Below are positions 26,479 through 34,980 of a stretch of 64,000 bases of DNA, piece after piece. Each line of letters opens with the position of its first letter. Position 1 is the stretch's first letter. Source of the stretch: Paenibacillus rigui. GTDB taxonomy: Bacteria > Bacillota > Bacilli > Paenibacillales > NBRC-103111. Both the position numbers and the translations under genes were made by a program. Where the stretch lies: assembly GCF_002234615.1 (NCBI RefSeq), contig NZ_NMQW01000023.1:1-64000 (forward strand). Direction: 5' to 3'. Under the pieces are notes generated by a model. It searched no databases. It was not told the origin of the DNA and worked only from the letters and a program-made list of their open reading frames with translations.

Positions 26479-27540
26479 ATGAAAAAGGTTGTTTTCACAC
26501 TTTTGACCGCAGCATTGATTACTACGGTAGCGGCAGGCTGTGGCGCAGGAGGCAAGAATGCAGCAGCACCGAGCGGCGGCGCGAAGACAGAAACAGGCGG
26601 CGCGGCAAAGAAACCGGTTATCGGCGTAGCGATTTACAAATTTGACGATACCTTCATGACAGGCGTGCGGAACGCGATCTCCTCCAATGCGGAAGGCAAA
26701 GCGCAAACGGATATCGTAGACAGCCAAAACTCGCAGCCTACACAAAACGATAAAGTGGATTTGTTCATCACCAAGAAAGTAAACGCTCTGGCGATCAACC
26801 CGGTTGACCGTACAGGTGCAGGCGTAATTATCGACAAAGCGAAAGCAGCCAATACTCCTGTTGTCTTCTTCAACCGCGAGCCGATGGAAGCGGATATGAA
26901 GAAATGGGATAAAGTATATTACGTTGGTGCAAAAGCAGAGCAGTCCGGTACGATGGAAGGCCAGCTGGTCGTCGACTACTTCAAAGCACATCCGGAAGCG
27001 GATAAAAATAAAGACGGCACACTTCAATACGTTATGCTGAAAGGCGAGCCGGGCCACCAGGATGCGGAGCTTCGCACGAAGTTCTCCATCAAAGCGGTTG
27101 AAGATGCTGGCATTAAAGTAGAAAAGCTGGCTGAAGACACAGCGATGTGGGATCGTGTAAAAGGTCAAGAGAAAATGGCTGCCTTCCTGGCGTCCCATGG
27201 CGACAAAATCGAAGCGGTATTCGCAAACAACGATGACATGGCGCTGGGTGCAATCGAAGCATTGAAAGCAAAAGGCTACTTCAAAGACAACAAATATATG
27301 CCGGTTGTCGGTGTTGACGCAACAGCACCAGCTGTAAAAGCAATGGAAGAAGGCACGATGCTCGGAACGGTTCTGAACGATGCGAAAAACCAAGGTAAAG
27401 CGACATTTAACCTGGCTAACGTATTGGCACAAGGCCAAACGCCTTCCAAAGATAACATTGGCTATGACATCACAGACGGCAAATACGTATGGGTTCCTTA
27501 CAAAAAAATTACAAAAGAAAACCTGAATGATGCGAAGTAA
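26479..27540 (+). CDS. mglB: Galactose/methyl-galactoside ABC transporter substrate-binding lipoprotein
   Basis: 353 residues. Lipoprotein signal with lipobox VAAGC (Cys about 21), an Ala/Gly-rich linker and the MglB family fold: IGVAIYKFDDTFM, VDLFITKKVNALAINPVD, VVFFNREPM, VFANNDDMALGAIEAL, VVGVDATAPAVKAM. These match the sugar-contacting positions of MglB (Asn/Arg in FNREP, Asp in NNDDM, VGVD). Codon use is more uniform than in neighbours, as expected for high expression. GGAGGTCATTCAAT precedes the ATG. Substrate galactose is likely but related hexoses are possible. Confidence 0.92.
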   Translation: MKKVVFTLLTAALITTVAAGCGAGGKNAAAPSGGAKTETGGAAKKPVIGVAIYKFDDTFMTGVRNAISSNAEGKAQTDIVDSQNSQPTQNDKVDLFITKKVNALAINPVDRTGAGVIIDKAKAANTPVVFFNREPMEADMKKWDKVYYVGAKAEQSGTMEGQLVVDYFKAHPEADKNKDGTLQYVMLKGEPGHQDAELRTKFSIKAVEDAGIKVEKLAEDTAMWDRVKGQEKMAAFLASHGDKIEAVFANNDDMALGAIEALKAKGYFKDNKYMPVVGVDATAPAVKAMEEGTMLGTVLNDAKNQGKATFNLANVLAQGQTPSKDNIGYDITDGKYVWVPYKKITKENLNDAK

Positions 27541-27548
27541 AAAAGCTA

Positions 27549-27653
27549 GGTGAATCAAATCAAGGTCCGATGCGCGGGCAGTTCGTTTTTCCGATCGCTG
27601 TCGCTTCTACAGAACGATCCGCCCGCTTCGCTCCGGATTCACCCGGATTTTTT
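27549..27653 (+). terminator. Long attenuating hairpin between mglB and mglA
   Basis: GGTGAATC (27549) pairs with GATTCACC (27636), and inner GCGGGC with GCCCGC, making one long imperfect hairpin followed by CGGATTTTTT. It is suited to partial termination, giving more binding protein than ATPase/permease, as is usual for such operons. The rest of the gap to 27869 also holds an AAGCAAGGG/CCCTTGCTT hairpin at about 27678-27700; no other gene is seen. Confidence 0.65.
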
Positions 27654-27869
27654 AGGGAAAAGGCTAGAAAGATGACCCAAGCAAGGGGATGACCCTTGCT
27701 TTCCTTACCTTTAAACAAGAAAGCCATCCAAAAATGCATTAGGACCAAAATGAACGGCTTAAGCAACTCAGTAATTCACACCACTTACATCTTTAAATGA
27801 TCCGATTGAAACCGCAATATTTCCAAATGGAAAGTGGCGTATACATCAACATACGCAGGGGGCGTTACC

Positions 27870-29387
27870 ATGACTCAAAGTCAATACTTACTGGAAATGA
27901 ATAGTATCTCCAAAGAGTTTCCTGGCGTTAAAGCGCTTGATAATGTCACGCTCAAGGTACGACCGGGAACGGTTCATGCTCTTATGGGAGAGAATGGCGC
28001 AGGAAAATCGACGCTGATGAAGTGTCTTTTCGGAATATATAAGCCCGATGGCGGAGAAATCATCTTAAACGGCAGCAAAGTGGAAATGATGAACTCCAAG
28101 CAAGCGCTTGATCAAGGCGTATCCATGATCCATCAGGAGCTGCACCCGATTCCGCAGCGCAACGTGATGGAGAACATTTGGCTGGGGCGTTTTCCAGTCA
28201 AAGGGTTCGGGCCCTTGAAGCTGGTCGACCACGGCAAAATGTATAAGGATACCGAGAAGCTGTTCAAGGATCTGGAGATGGATATCGATCCGGCCGCATT
28301 GGCGGGCAGCATGTCCGTATCGAAGCTGCAATCGCTTGAAATCGCCAAGGCGGTATCGTTTAACTCCAAGGTGATCATCATGGATGAGCCGACCTCGTCC
28401 TTGACGGGCAATGAGGTTGAAGCGCTGTTTAAAATTATTGATCGCTTGAAGAAGCAGGGCGTAGCGATCATTTACATCTCGCACAAAATGGAAGAAATTC
28501 TTCGCATTTCCGATGATGTTACGATCATGCGCGACGGGAAGCTGATTGGCACGTGGCTTGCGTCAGAGCTGACGACGGACCTGATCATTACACGGATGGT
28601 CGGCCGGGATTTAAGCCAAAGGTTCCCTGAGCGCACGAATGTTCCAGGCGATGTGCTCATGAAGGTGGAGAATTTGACCTCGCCGCTGGACAAATCCTTC
28701 AAGAACGTATCCTTCGAGCTGCGCAAAGGCGAGGTGCTTGGATTGGGCGGGCTGGTTGGCGCGCAGCGGACCGAGCTGATCGAGGCGCTATTCGGACTTC
28801 GTGCGATAGCAGAGGGAACGATTGAGCTGAACGGCAAGCAGGTCCGGTTCAAATCACCCCAGGAGGCGAAGAAGCACAAGCTGGCGCTGCTGACGGAGGA
28901 GCGGCGTGTGACGGGGATTTTTCCGGTGCTCTCCATCCAGGAGAATGCAGCGATCGCTAACCTCGACCGGTATACGAATTCGTTATTCCTGCTCGATGAA
29001 GGCAAGATCAGAGAAGAAGCGAAGCGAAGCGTAGAGCAGCTGCGGGTCAAGACGCCTACGGTCAAAGAGCAGATCAAGAACCTGTCCGGGGGAAATCAGC
29101 AGAAGGTGCTGCTCGCCCGCTGGCTGCTAACCGAGCCGGATATTTTATTGCTCGACGAGCCGACGCGCGGAATTGACGTAGGGGCCAAGTTCGAGATTTA
29201 CTCGATCATTGCCGACCTTGCGAAGCAGGGCAAGAGCATCATCATGATTTCATCGGAAATGCCGGAGCTGCTTGGGATGTCGGACCGCATTATGGTCATG
29301 TGCGAAGGCCGGTTGGCCGGTATCGTAGAAGGCAAGGATGCGAGCGAGGAAGAGATCATGCGTCTGGCTACCAAATATATGGTTTAA
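27870..29387 (+). CDS. mglA: Galactose/methyl-galactoside ABC transporter ATP-binding protein, two ABC domains
   Basis: 505 residues with two fused ATPase domains. First: Walker A GENGAGKST, degenerate signature SVSKLQSLEIAKA, Walker B VIIMDEPT, H-loop ISHKMEE. Second: degenerate Walker A GLVGAQRTEL, good signature LSGGNQQKVLLARW, Walker B ILLLDEPTRGIDVGAK. This asymmetric pattern is typical of the MglA/RbsA/XylG class. The start is placed at ATG 27870; an upstream in-frame GTG at 27834 lacks a ribosome site. Energises uptake with MglB and MglC. Confidence 0.93.
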   Translation: MTQSQYLLEMNSISKEFPGVKALDNVTLKVRPGTVHALMGENGAGKSTLMKCLFGIYKPDGGEIILNGSKVEMMNSKQALDQGVSMIHQELHPIPQRNVMENIWLGRFPVKGFGPLKLVDHGKMYKDTEKLFKDLEMDIDPAALAGSMSVSKLQSLEIAKAVSFNSKVIIMDEPTSSLTGNEVEALFKIIDRLKKQGVAIIYISHKMEEILRISDDVTIMRDGKLIGTWLASELTTDLIITRMVGRDLSQRFPERTNVPGDVLMKVENLTSPLDKSFKNVSFELRKGEVLGLGGLVGAQRTELIEALFGLRAIAEGTIELNGKQVRFKSPQEAKKHKLALLTEERRVTGIFPVLSIQENAAIANLDRYTNSLFLLDEGKIREEAKRSVEQLRVKTPTVKEQIKNLSGGNQQKVLLARWLLTEPDILLLDEPTRGIDVGAKFEIYSIIADLAKQGKSIIMISSEMPELLGMSDRIMVMCEGRLAGIVEGKDASEEEIMRLATKYMV

Positions 29388-29440
29388 CAACAATACACAG
29401 GTTACCATGCTACAAGTTTGTTGAGGGAGGCTCTTAAACA

Positions 29441-30451
29441 ATGAATACCAAAAAAATCAGCAGTATGCTAACCCAGAACGCCATCTACATCGTGCTTATT
29501 GTTCTGGTCATCGGGATTGCGATATCCGATCCCCGCTTTTTATCGATAGATATTTTACGGGATATTTTGCTGCAAAACTCGACGCGGGCGATCATCGCTT
29601 TGGGCATGGCATTTATTCTTATTACCGGCGGAACCGACTTGTCAGCGGGTCGTGTCGTAGGTTTGACCGCAGTACTTTCGGCTTCCATGCTGCAAATTAC
29701 GGACTACCCGCGGCGGTTTTTCCCGGATATGCCGGACCTGCCCTTGTGGGCACCGATCGTCATCGGGATTTTGGCCGGTCTGGTCGTCGGATTGCTGAAC
29801 GGCTGGATCGTCTCGAAGCTGAGTGTACCGCCATTTATCGCAACGCTCGGTACGATGGTTATCGTATATGGCGCCAACTCGATTTACTTCGACATGAAGC
29901 CGAATGAATCCCAGCCGATTGCCGGCTTGAGACCGGATTTCACGAAGCTTGGCACCGGTTTTATCGGATCGGGGGGCAGTTACTCGATACCTTACATTGT
30001 TATTATAGCCATTATCGTCGCCCTGATTGTCTGGGTCGTGTTCAATAAAACCCGTCTCGGTAAAAATATGTACGCCATCGGCGGCAACATCCAGGCGGCT
30101 ACGGTGTCAGGGATTAATGTTAGACGGAACCTGTTGAAAATTTACGCTTTTGCCGGCGCATTGTACGGCTTGGGCGGTGTGCTGGAAGCGGCAAGAACCG
30201 GTGGAGCCACGAACAACTACGGCAACATGTATGAGCTGGATGCTATCGCAGCTTGCGTCGTCGGCGGGGTTTCCACAGCAGGCGGTATCGGTACGGTGCC
30301 TGGCGTTCTCGTAGGGGTATTGATTTTCGGGGTTATCAACTACGGGCTAACGTTTATCGGTGTAAGTCCTTACTGGCAGTTGATTATTAAAGGCTTGATC
30401 ATTGTCGCAGCCGTCGCATTCGATATTCGTAAATATTTGGCAAGAAAATAA
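29441..30451 (+). CDS. mglC: Galactose/methyl-galactoside ABC transporter permease
   Basis: 336 residues with 8-10 transmembrane helices of the BPD_transp_2 family. Seen: ALGMAFILITGGTDLSAGRV, the ATPase-contact region NKTRLGKNMYAIGGNIQAAT, and the GGVSTAGGIGTVPGVLVG loop. These are hallmark segments of MglC/RbsC. GAGGGAGGCTCTTAAACA precedes the ATG. It is 53 nt after mglA and closes the operon. Confidence 0.93.
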   Translation: MNTKKISSMLTQNAIYIVLIVLVIGIAISDPRFLSIDILRDILLQNSTRAIIALGMAFILITGGTDLSAGRVVGLTAVLSASMLQITDYPRRFFPDMPDLPLWAPIVIGILAGLVVGLLNGWIVSKLSVPPFIATLGTMVIVYGANSIYFDMKPNESQPIAGLRPDFTKLGTGFIGSGGSYSIPYIVIIAIIVALIVWVVFNKTRLGKNMYAIGGNIQAATVSGINVRRNLLKIYAFAGALYGLGGVLEAARTGGATNNYGNMYELDAIAACVVGGVSTAGGIGTVPGVLVGVLIFGVINYGLTFIGVSPYWQLIIKGLIIVAAVAFDIRKYLARK

Positions 30452-30460
30452 TCATCGAGC

Positions 30461-30499
30461 AGCTGTCAATGGATTTCATTCTATTGGCAGCTTCTTTTT
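30461..30499 (+). terminator. Intrinsic terminator after mglC
   Basis: AGCTGTCAAT pairs with ATTGGCAGCT (one G-U) and is followed by T-rich CTTCTTTTTC. Confidence 0.8.
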
Positions 30500-30547
30500 C
30501 TCAGCAGATTGAAACCGTATACATATAAGAAAAGGGGATGCGGTCTA

Positions 30548-32239
30548 TTGACATTTTCATTGCGTCGTAAAATGATGGGAGCGTTCGTGCTGATATCGCT
30601 GCTGGTGGCGGCGGCGGGCGCTCTGTCCTATTTATATTTGAAGCAAATTGACCGTTCCTACGCAGCTCTGATCCAGGACAATGTTGTTATCGTCCAACAA
30701 GCATCGGGAATCCAGACCGCTGCAGAGAGACAGAGCGGCTTGCTGTTGAATTATGTGCTGGAGCCTTCCCGTGAAAAGGAGCAGCAGCTGGTATCGGCCC
30801 ATGCAGAGCTGACAGCCTCCATTGATGAAATGCTGCAGCTTGCCGTGGGGGACGAGGAACGCAGCAAGGTGTTGAAGCTGAAGGAATCTAATGAGACCTT
30901 TGCCAGGCTGTTAACGAAGGTAGTGGATTATGTGAACCGGAAGGAGGAGGGATTGGCGAAGTCGGAGGCCCTCCTCTGGTCGGCTCCGTTGAATGAGGAG
31001 CTGAGGCAAACTGCGGCAGCCATACAGGATCGGGAAAAAGAAGCGATGGCTTCGCTGGTAGAAGAGAACAAAGCTGTGGTTGCGGTGACGATCCGCACCC
31101 TGGCAGCGGTCAGTGCGGCTGCGTTGTTGATTGCATTGACGATCGGTCTGCTGCTGTCCCGAGCCATCGTACGTCCTATGCGGGCTATCGTGGGATCTGC
31201 AGAACGGATCGCAGATTGGGATTTGACGGTTCCGGACTTGCATATCCGCAATCGGGATGAGATCGGCAACCTGGGAAGTGTGTTCAACCGGATGAAAGCG
31301 AGCCTGCATCGCATTGTCGTTCAGGTAGGAGGCAGCGCAGAACGAGTGACTGCTGCAGCCGAGGCGTTAAGTGCGAGCTCGAATCAATTGAGCGTGTCGC
31401 TGGAGCAGGTCACAGCCCAGGTGCAGCAGATTGCGGACGGTACGGTGGAGCAGGTTTGCAGTGTTCAGGAAGGGGTTGCCCTGATTGAAACGATGTCTTC
31501 TTCCGTGAAGAGCATTACAGGCGAGGCAAGCTCAGCCCGCGAGACCTCGGTTCATGCGCTGCAGGCAGCGGACGAGGGGCAGCAGGCGATCGAAACCGCG
31601 ATGAGGCAAATGGATGCCATAGAGCGGACGATAAAGGAGCTCGCCGCGTCCGTCGGGCGGCTTGGAGACCGCTCGGCAGAGGTGGTCCAGGCTGTCGATG
31701 TCATCGCTGCAATTGCCAGGCAGACGAACATGCTGGCCCTTAACGCCTCCATCGAGGCGTCCCGCGCCGGGGAATCGGGCAAAGGCTTTGCTGTGGTGGC
31801 TGAGGAGGTGCGAAAGCTTTCGATGCAAACCGCAGCTGCTGCGGAGGACGTGGCGTCGCGTATCGGAGGCATCCGATCTGAAACAAAGGAGGTAGTCCAT
31901 GCCACGGAAGCCGGGACAAGGGAAGTGGCTATCGGCATGAGCGTTGTGAGGCATGCTGGACAAGCCTTCGGGCAAATCAGCGAGGCGGTAGACCGGGTGG
32001 CAGCGTCGATAGCGCAGGTGTCCAAGCAATCACAGGACATCGCAGAGCAATCGCAGGCTGCGGTCGAAGCGATCCGGTCCGTCAACCGTGTGGCTGAACA
32101 GGCTGCAGCCAGCGCACGAGAGGTTTCGGGCCATACGGAGCAGCAGGCTGCCAGCATGCAAGAAATGGTTTCCTCTACCCTCATGCTGAGCTCCATGGCG
32201 GAAGAGCTGCAGCAGCTTCTAGCCAAATTCCGCGTGTAA
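30548..32239 (+). CDS. Methyl-accepting chemotaxis protein
   Basis: About 563 residues. TM1 (about 10-32), a four-helix-bundle type extracellular sensor to about 180, TM2 ([21 protein letters not shown]), HAMP ([21 protein letters not shown]) and a coiled-coil signalling domain. The hairpin tip [36 protein letters not shown] is close to the universal MCP motif. A TTG at 30548, 7-8 nt after AAAAGGGGATG, is the likely start; a longer TTG frame begins at 30509. Placed after mglBAC, it may mediate taxis to the same sugar, with MglB as a possible binding partner (inference). Confidence 0.9.
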   Translation: MTFSLRRKMMGAFVLISLLVAAAGALSYLYLKQIDRSYAALIQDNVVIVQQASGIQTAAERQSGLLLNYVLEPSREKEQQLVSAHAELTASIDEMLQLAVGDEERSKVLKLKESNETFARLLTKVVDYVNRKEEGLAKSEALLWSAPLNEELRQTAAAIQDREKEAMASLVEENKAVVAVTIRTLAAVSAAALLIALTIGLLLSRAIVRPMRAIVGSAERIADWDLTVPDLHIRNRDEIGNLGSVFNRMKASLHRIVVQVGGSAERVTAAAEALSASSNQLSVSLEQVTAQVQQIADGTVEQVCSVQEGVALIETMSSSVKSITGEASSARETSVHALQAADEGQQAIETAMRQMDAIERTIKELAASVGRLGDRSAEVVQAVDVIAAIARQTNMLALNASIEASRAGESGKGFAVVAEEVRKLSMQTAAAAEDVASRIGGIRSETKEVVHATEAGTREVAIGMSVVRHAGQAFGQISEAVDRVAASIAQVSKQSQDIAEQSQAAVEAIRSVNRVAEQAAASAREVSGHTEQQAASMQEMVSSTLMLSSMAEELQQLLAKFRV

Positions 32240-32248
32240 AAAGCAATA

Positions 32249-32290
32249 GGGCCGCCTGGCGGTAAACGACCCGGGGGACGGCCTTTTTGC
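32249..32290 (+). terminator. Intrinsic terminator after the chemoreceptor
   Basis: AGGGCCG(CC) and GACGGCCT arms enclose a GC-rich loop, followed by TTTTTGC. Confidence 0.65.
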
Positions 32291-32415
32291 TTGGAAAGAC
32301 GCAGAGGGCTATATCCGCATTATCGATTGGCGGCTCGGCCGGATGCTGTTTGGCAGGTCGGTTGTCGATTTGACAAAGCGGAGCCCGGTATGAGAGACTT
32401 TTTTCGGGTTGTAGG

Positions 32416-32450
32416 CTTTAGAGGTTTAGAGGTTTAAAGCTTTAGAGGTT
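32416..32450 (+). repeat. Short direct repeat TTTAGAGG, three copies
   Basis: Copies at 32417, 32425 and 32441, just upstream of the methyltransferase gene. Probably a slippage product with no clear function. Confidence 0.6.
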
Positions 32451-32458
32451 CTTGATGC

Positions 32459-33409
32459 ATGGAACGGAGGATGGATTTGGATCATCATCTTTGCTATTTA
32501 TATACATGGACGGCTCATGAGGAAGAGCTGTCCTTATGCAAGCTGGAGCTAAAAGTCTTGCTGGGCTGCATCCCGGAGGAGCGGATCGTAGCAAGTGAAC
32601 GGCGCATCGATCCGAGCCGCAGCCCCTTTGTGAAGCACAGGCTTGACGTGCTGCTGGAGGGGGAGGACCTGCCGGAGCTGTCGAGGCAGGTCGCTGAGAT
32701 GGAGCTGGAGGAAGGCGCCACCTTCAAGGTGGTATTCCTCGACAGCGACGGCTCGGTGGATTATGCGGAGGCGCGAGCCATCGAGCGGGTGCTGGGCCTG
32801 CACATCCGCGGCAAAGCGGAGATGCGCAGGCCGGACCGGCTCTTCGGCGTGGCGCGCACGCACGGTCGGTGGCGCTTCGGAGCCTGCCACGGCTCCGAGG
32901 CGGTCTGGCTGCGGCACCAAGCGAAGCCGCAGCACTATTCTACCGCGCTCAGCACTCGCGTCGCGCGGGCGGTGGCGAACATCGCCGTGCCGGAGCCGGC
33001 CGGCGTGAGGGCCATTGACCCGTGCTGCGGGATCGGCACGGTGCTGATTGAAGCGCTCTCCATGGGGGTAGATATCGTCGGTTACGATATCAATCCCCTT
33101 GCGGTTCGCGGAGCGCGCGCCAATCTCGCTCATTTCGGCTTTCCCGATGTTGCAGCCATCGGGGATATTCGCCAGCTTGGCGGGGCCTACGATACGGCCA
33201 TCCTCGATATGCCGTACAATTTATGCTCCAAGCTGCCGCCGGACGAGCAGCTGGCCATGCTGGCTAGCGCCCGCAGGCTCGCTTCGCGGGCGGTCATCGT
33301 GACGACCGAGGATATCGATGCGATGCTCCAGCGTGTCGGTTTTCGGATTACCGACCGGTGCGTCGTACGCAAGGGAGCTTTTGCCCGGCATATTCTTGTA
33401 TGTACTTAA
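32459..33409 (+). CDS. TRM11-like SAM-dependent methyltransferase
   Basis: 316 residues. The N-terminal part resembles the THUMP-like region of TRM11/Trm-G10 proteins. The catalytic part has IDPCCGIGTVLIEAL (SAM motif I), VGYDINPLAVRGARANL, and the target-base motif DMPYNL, a form of the (D/N)PPY motif found in N2-guanine or N6-adenine methyltransferases. Substrate is most likely tRNA but not proven. Starts at ATG 32459 or, with a better-spaced GGAGG, TTG 32477. Sits alone between two terminators. Confidence 0.85.
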   Translation: MERRMDLDHHLCYLYTWTAHEEELSLCKLELKVLLGCIPEERIVASERRIDPSRSPFVKHRLDVLLEGEDLPELSRQVAEMELEEGATFKVVFLDSDGSVDYAEARAIERVLGLHIRGKAEMRRPDRLFGVARTHGRWRFGACHGSEAVWLRHQAKPQHYSTALSTRVARAVANIAVPEPAGVRAIDPCCGIGTVLIEALSMGVDIVGYDINPLAVRGARANLAHFGFPDVAAIGDIRQLGGAYDTAILDMPYNLCSKLPPDEQLAMLASARRLASRAVIVTTEDIDAMLQRVGFRITDRCVVRKGAFARHILVCT

Positions 33410-33425
33410 AAACGCTTATGATAGG

Positions 33426-33468
33426 GAACTCTTTACCTGCCGCGGTGTCGGAGGGAAGGGTTCTTTTT
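33426..33468 (+). terminator. Probable intrinsic terminator
   Basis: GAACTCTTTACC and GGGAAGGGTTC form an interrupted stem, followed by TTTTT. Confidence 0.6.
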
Positions 33469-33648
33469 CATTTTCATTTTCATGATAAGTTTCAAGTGAA
33501 GATGTAAAGGTTATTGCACTGTAAGTGCCAAGGACAGCATATCATACGAACAGGTAGTCCGAAGGACACGCTTCCGCTTCCGGCAACCGGTCGGGTCAGG
33601 AAGCTGGCTGCAGAGCGATCCATGTATACCCTAAGGAGGTAGGTAAAG

Positions 33649-34422
33649 ATGAATACGCTGTTAAGGTGGTTGAATGTAGTGAGTTTGCTTGCGGTGCTTG
33701 TGGTGAACTGGCTCGCCACGGCGCTGCCGATAAACGGAAAGACGACGGGCCAAATTTCGGCGATGTTTCCTGTCCCCATAACCCCGGCACCCTATGCATT
33801 CTCCATATGGGGGCTCATCTATGCTCTTCTTATTGTCTTTGTCATCGTTCAATTTGTGCCGAGGGCGCGGGACGCGGAGGAGATCACGAGCATCGGTCCG
33901 TGGTTTATCGTCAGTTGTTTTTTTAACATCAGCTGGATTCTGCTGTGGCAATACTTATATATTACATCCTCCGTTTTTGCCATGCTGGGTCTGTTGCTAT
34001 CTCTGGCCGCCGTTTATTGGAATACGCATAAGCAGGGCTGGTCCTCCGATCCGTTGATCCGCTGGGGAGTGCAAATACCGTTCAGTATTTATCTCGGATG
34101 GATCACGATAGCGGCAATCGTCAACATTGCGGTAGCCCTGTATGCTGTGGGGTGGAAGCCTTTCGGTTTATCGGAAACGGCATGGACAATGCTGCTGATT
34201 CTAATCGCTTTCCTGGTGGCGGTAGCGGTGGGGCTGCGGTTTCGCGACCCTGCTTACGTGCTGGTTGCCGTTTGGGCGTTGATTGCCGTAGGCGTGGCGA
34301 ACAAAGGAGAGGCGCCAATCGTGTACACGGCTTGGGCTGCGGCTGTTCTTCTTTTTATTTTCTCTATCGGACTGATAGCGAATAATCGTTCCCATAATGG
34401 GAAATTTAAACTACATAGTTGA
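33649..34422 (+). CDS. TspO/MBR-like Trp-rich membrane protein
   Basis: 257 residues with about eight hydrophobic segments. The pattern APYAFSIWGLIYALL, WFIVSCFFNISWILLWQYLY and IPFSIYLGWITIAAIVN matches the Trp-rich core of TspO/MBR proteins. It is longer than the classical ~160-residue TspO, with extra C-terminal helices. AAGGAGGTAGGTAAAG precedes the ATG. TspO homologues bind tetrapyrroles, but the role of this long version is unknown. Confidence 0.8.
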   Translation: MNTLLRWLNVVSLLAVLVVNWLATALPINGKTTGQISAMFPVPITPAPYAFSIWGLIYALLIVFVIVQFVPRARDAEEITSIGPWFIVSCFFNISWILLWQYLYITSSVFAMLGLLLSLAAVYWNTHKQGWSSDPLIRWGVQIPFSIYLGWITIAAIVNIAVALYAVGWKPFGLSETAWTMLLILIAFLVAVAVGLRFRDPAYVLVAVWALIAVGVANKGEAPIVYTAWAAAVLLFIFSIGLIANNRSHNGKFKLHS

Positions 34423-34672
34423 TCACATGAATGCAGCGAAAACATAGCCGACCTTCTGCAGCGGAAGGGGGAAGCCGGGGAGATGCGCCGTTGTGCTGTC
34501 CGGTAGCGAAACCACTCGCACCTCCACTGCTGTCGTACGCTTGGATTTGAAAGCGCCTCGAAAAAGCCTCCCTCGACCTGAACCGCCTAGGATGCCAGGC
34601 TGGGGTATTTATTGGATACACCCGGCTTGTTCATAAGCCCAACCCTACCTCATTAAAGGAGTAGATATCCAC
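34423..34672. other. 250-nt gap with no gene seen
   Basis: No frame with ribosome site or protein-like composition was found; the minus-strand frame here is Arg/Ser-rich and looks accidental. Only the AAAGGAG of the following gene near its end is recognisable. Confidence 0.4.
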
Positions 34673-34891
34673 GTGCTGACCCTTATAACTGTAGCTGCCC
34701 TGTTGATTATATCGATGGAAACACCGTCCTTAATCCGGCAAAGGAAATGGAAGGAGCTGGCAATGTTCTCCGGATTTCTCGTTTCGGGCTTGGTTCTCGG
34801 TGTACTTCTGGTGCTGCAATTCGCTTATTCAGAGCCGGGAAAGAGTCTGGAAGCCGTGTTTAAGCCGGTCAGCCAGCTGTTGATTCAATAA
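34673..34891 (+). CDS. Small membrane protein (72 aa)
   Basis: GTG start with AAAGGAG 11 nt upstream. Two hydrophobic segments (LTLITVAALLIISM and FSGFLVSGLVLGVLLVLQF) separated by a basic loop RQRKWKE, then a short amphipathic tail ending QLLIQ. No family recognised. It precedes the DHODH-like membrane fusion gene and may be expressed with it. Confidence 0.68.
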   Translation: MLTLITVAALLIISMETPSLIRQRKWKELAMFSGFLVSGLVLGVLLVLQFAYSEPGKSLEAVFKPVSQLLIQ

Positions 34892-34903
34892 GGAGGGCGC
34901 AGC

Positions 34904-34945
34904 ATGGGGAAGGAATCCGAGCCGTCCCGTCGAAACAAAGTATAA
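34904..34945 (+). CDS. Possible 13-residue leader peptide
   Basis: AAGGAGGGCGCAGC sits before an ATG that opens a 13-codon frame (MGKESEPSRRNKV, stop). The ribosome site is excellent but the frame is tiny. It may be a leader for the gene at 34981 or chance. Confidence 0.25.
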   Translation: MGKESEPSRRNKV

Positions 34946-34980
34946 CTTATTCTGCTTCTTACAAAAGGGGGTGTTGTGCT

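Noticed and set aside
26470-27558. 362-codon minus-strand frame over mglB
   Set aside because: Cys/Phe/Arg-rich shadow; the plus strand is an unmistakable MglB.
32416-32450. Regulatory iteron array
   Set aside because: Only three short copies of TTTAGAGG with irregular spacing; no origin or replication gene nearby.
34406-34621. 71-codon minus-strand frame in the 34.5-kb gap
   Set aside because: No ribosome site and Arg/Ser-rich random composition.
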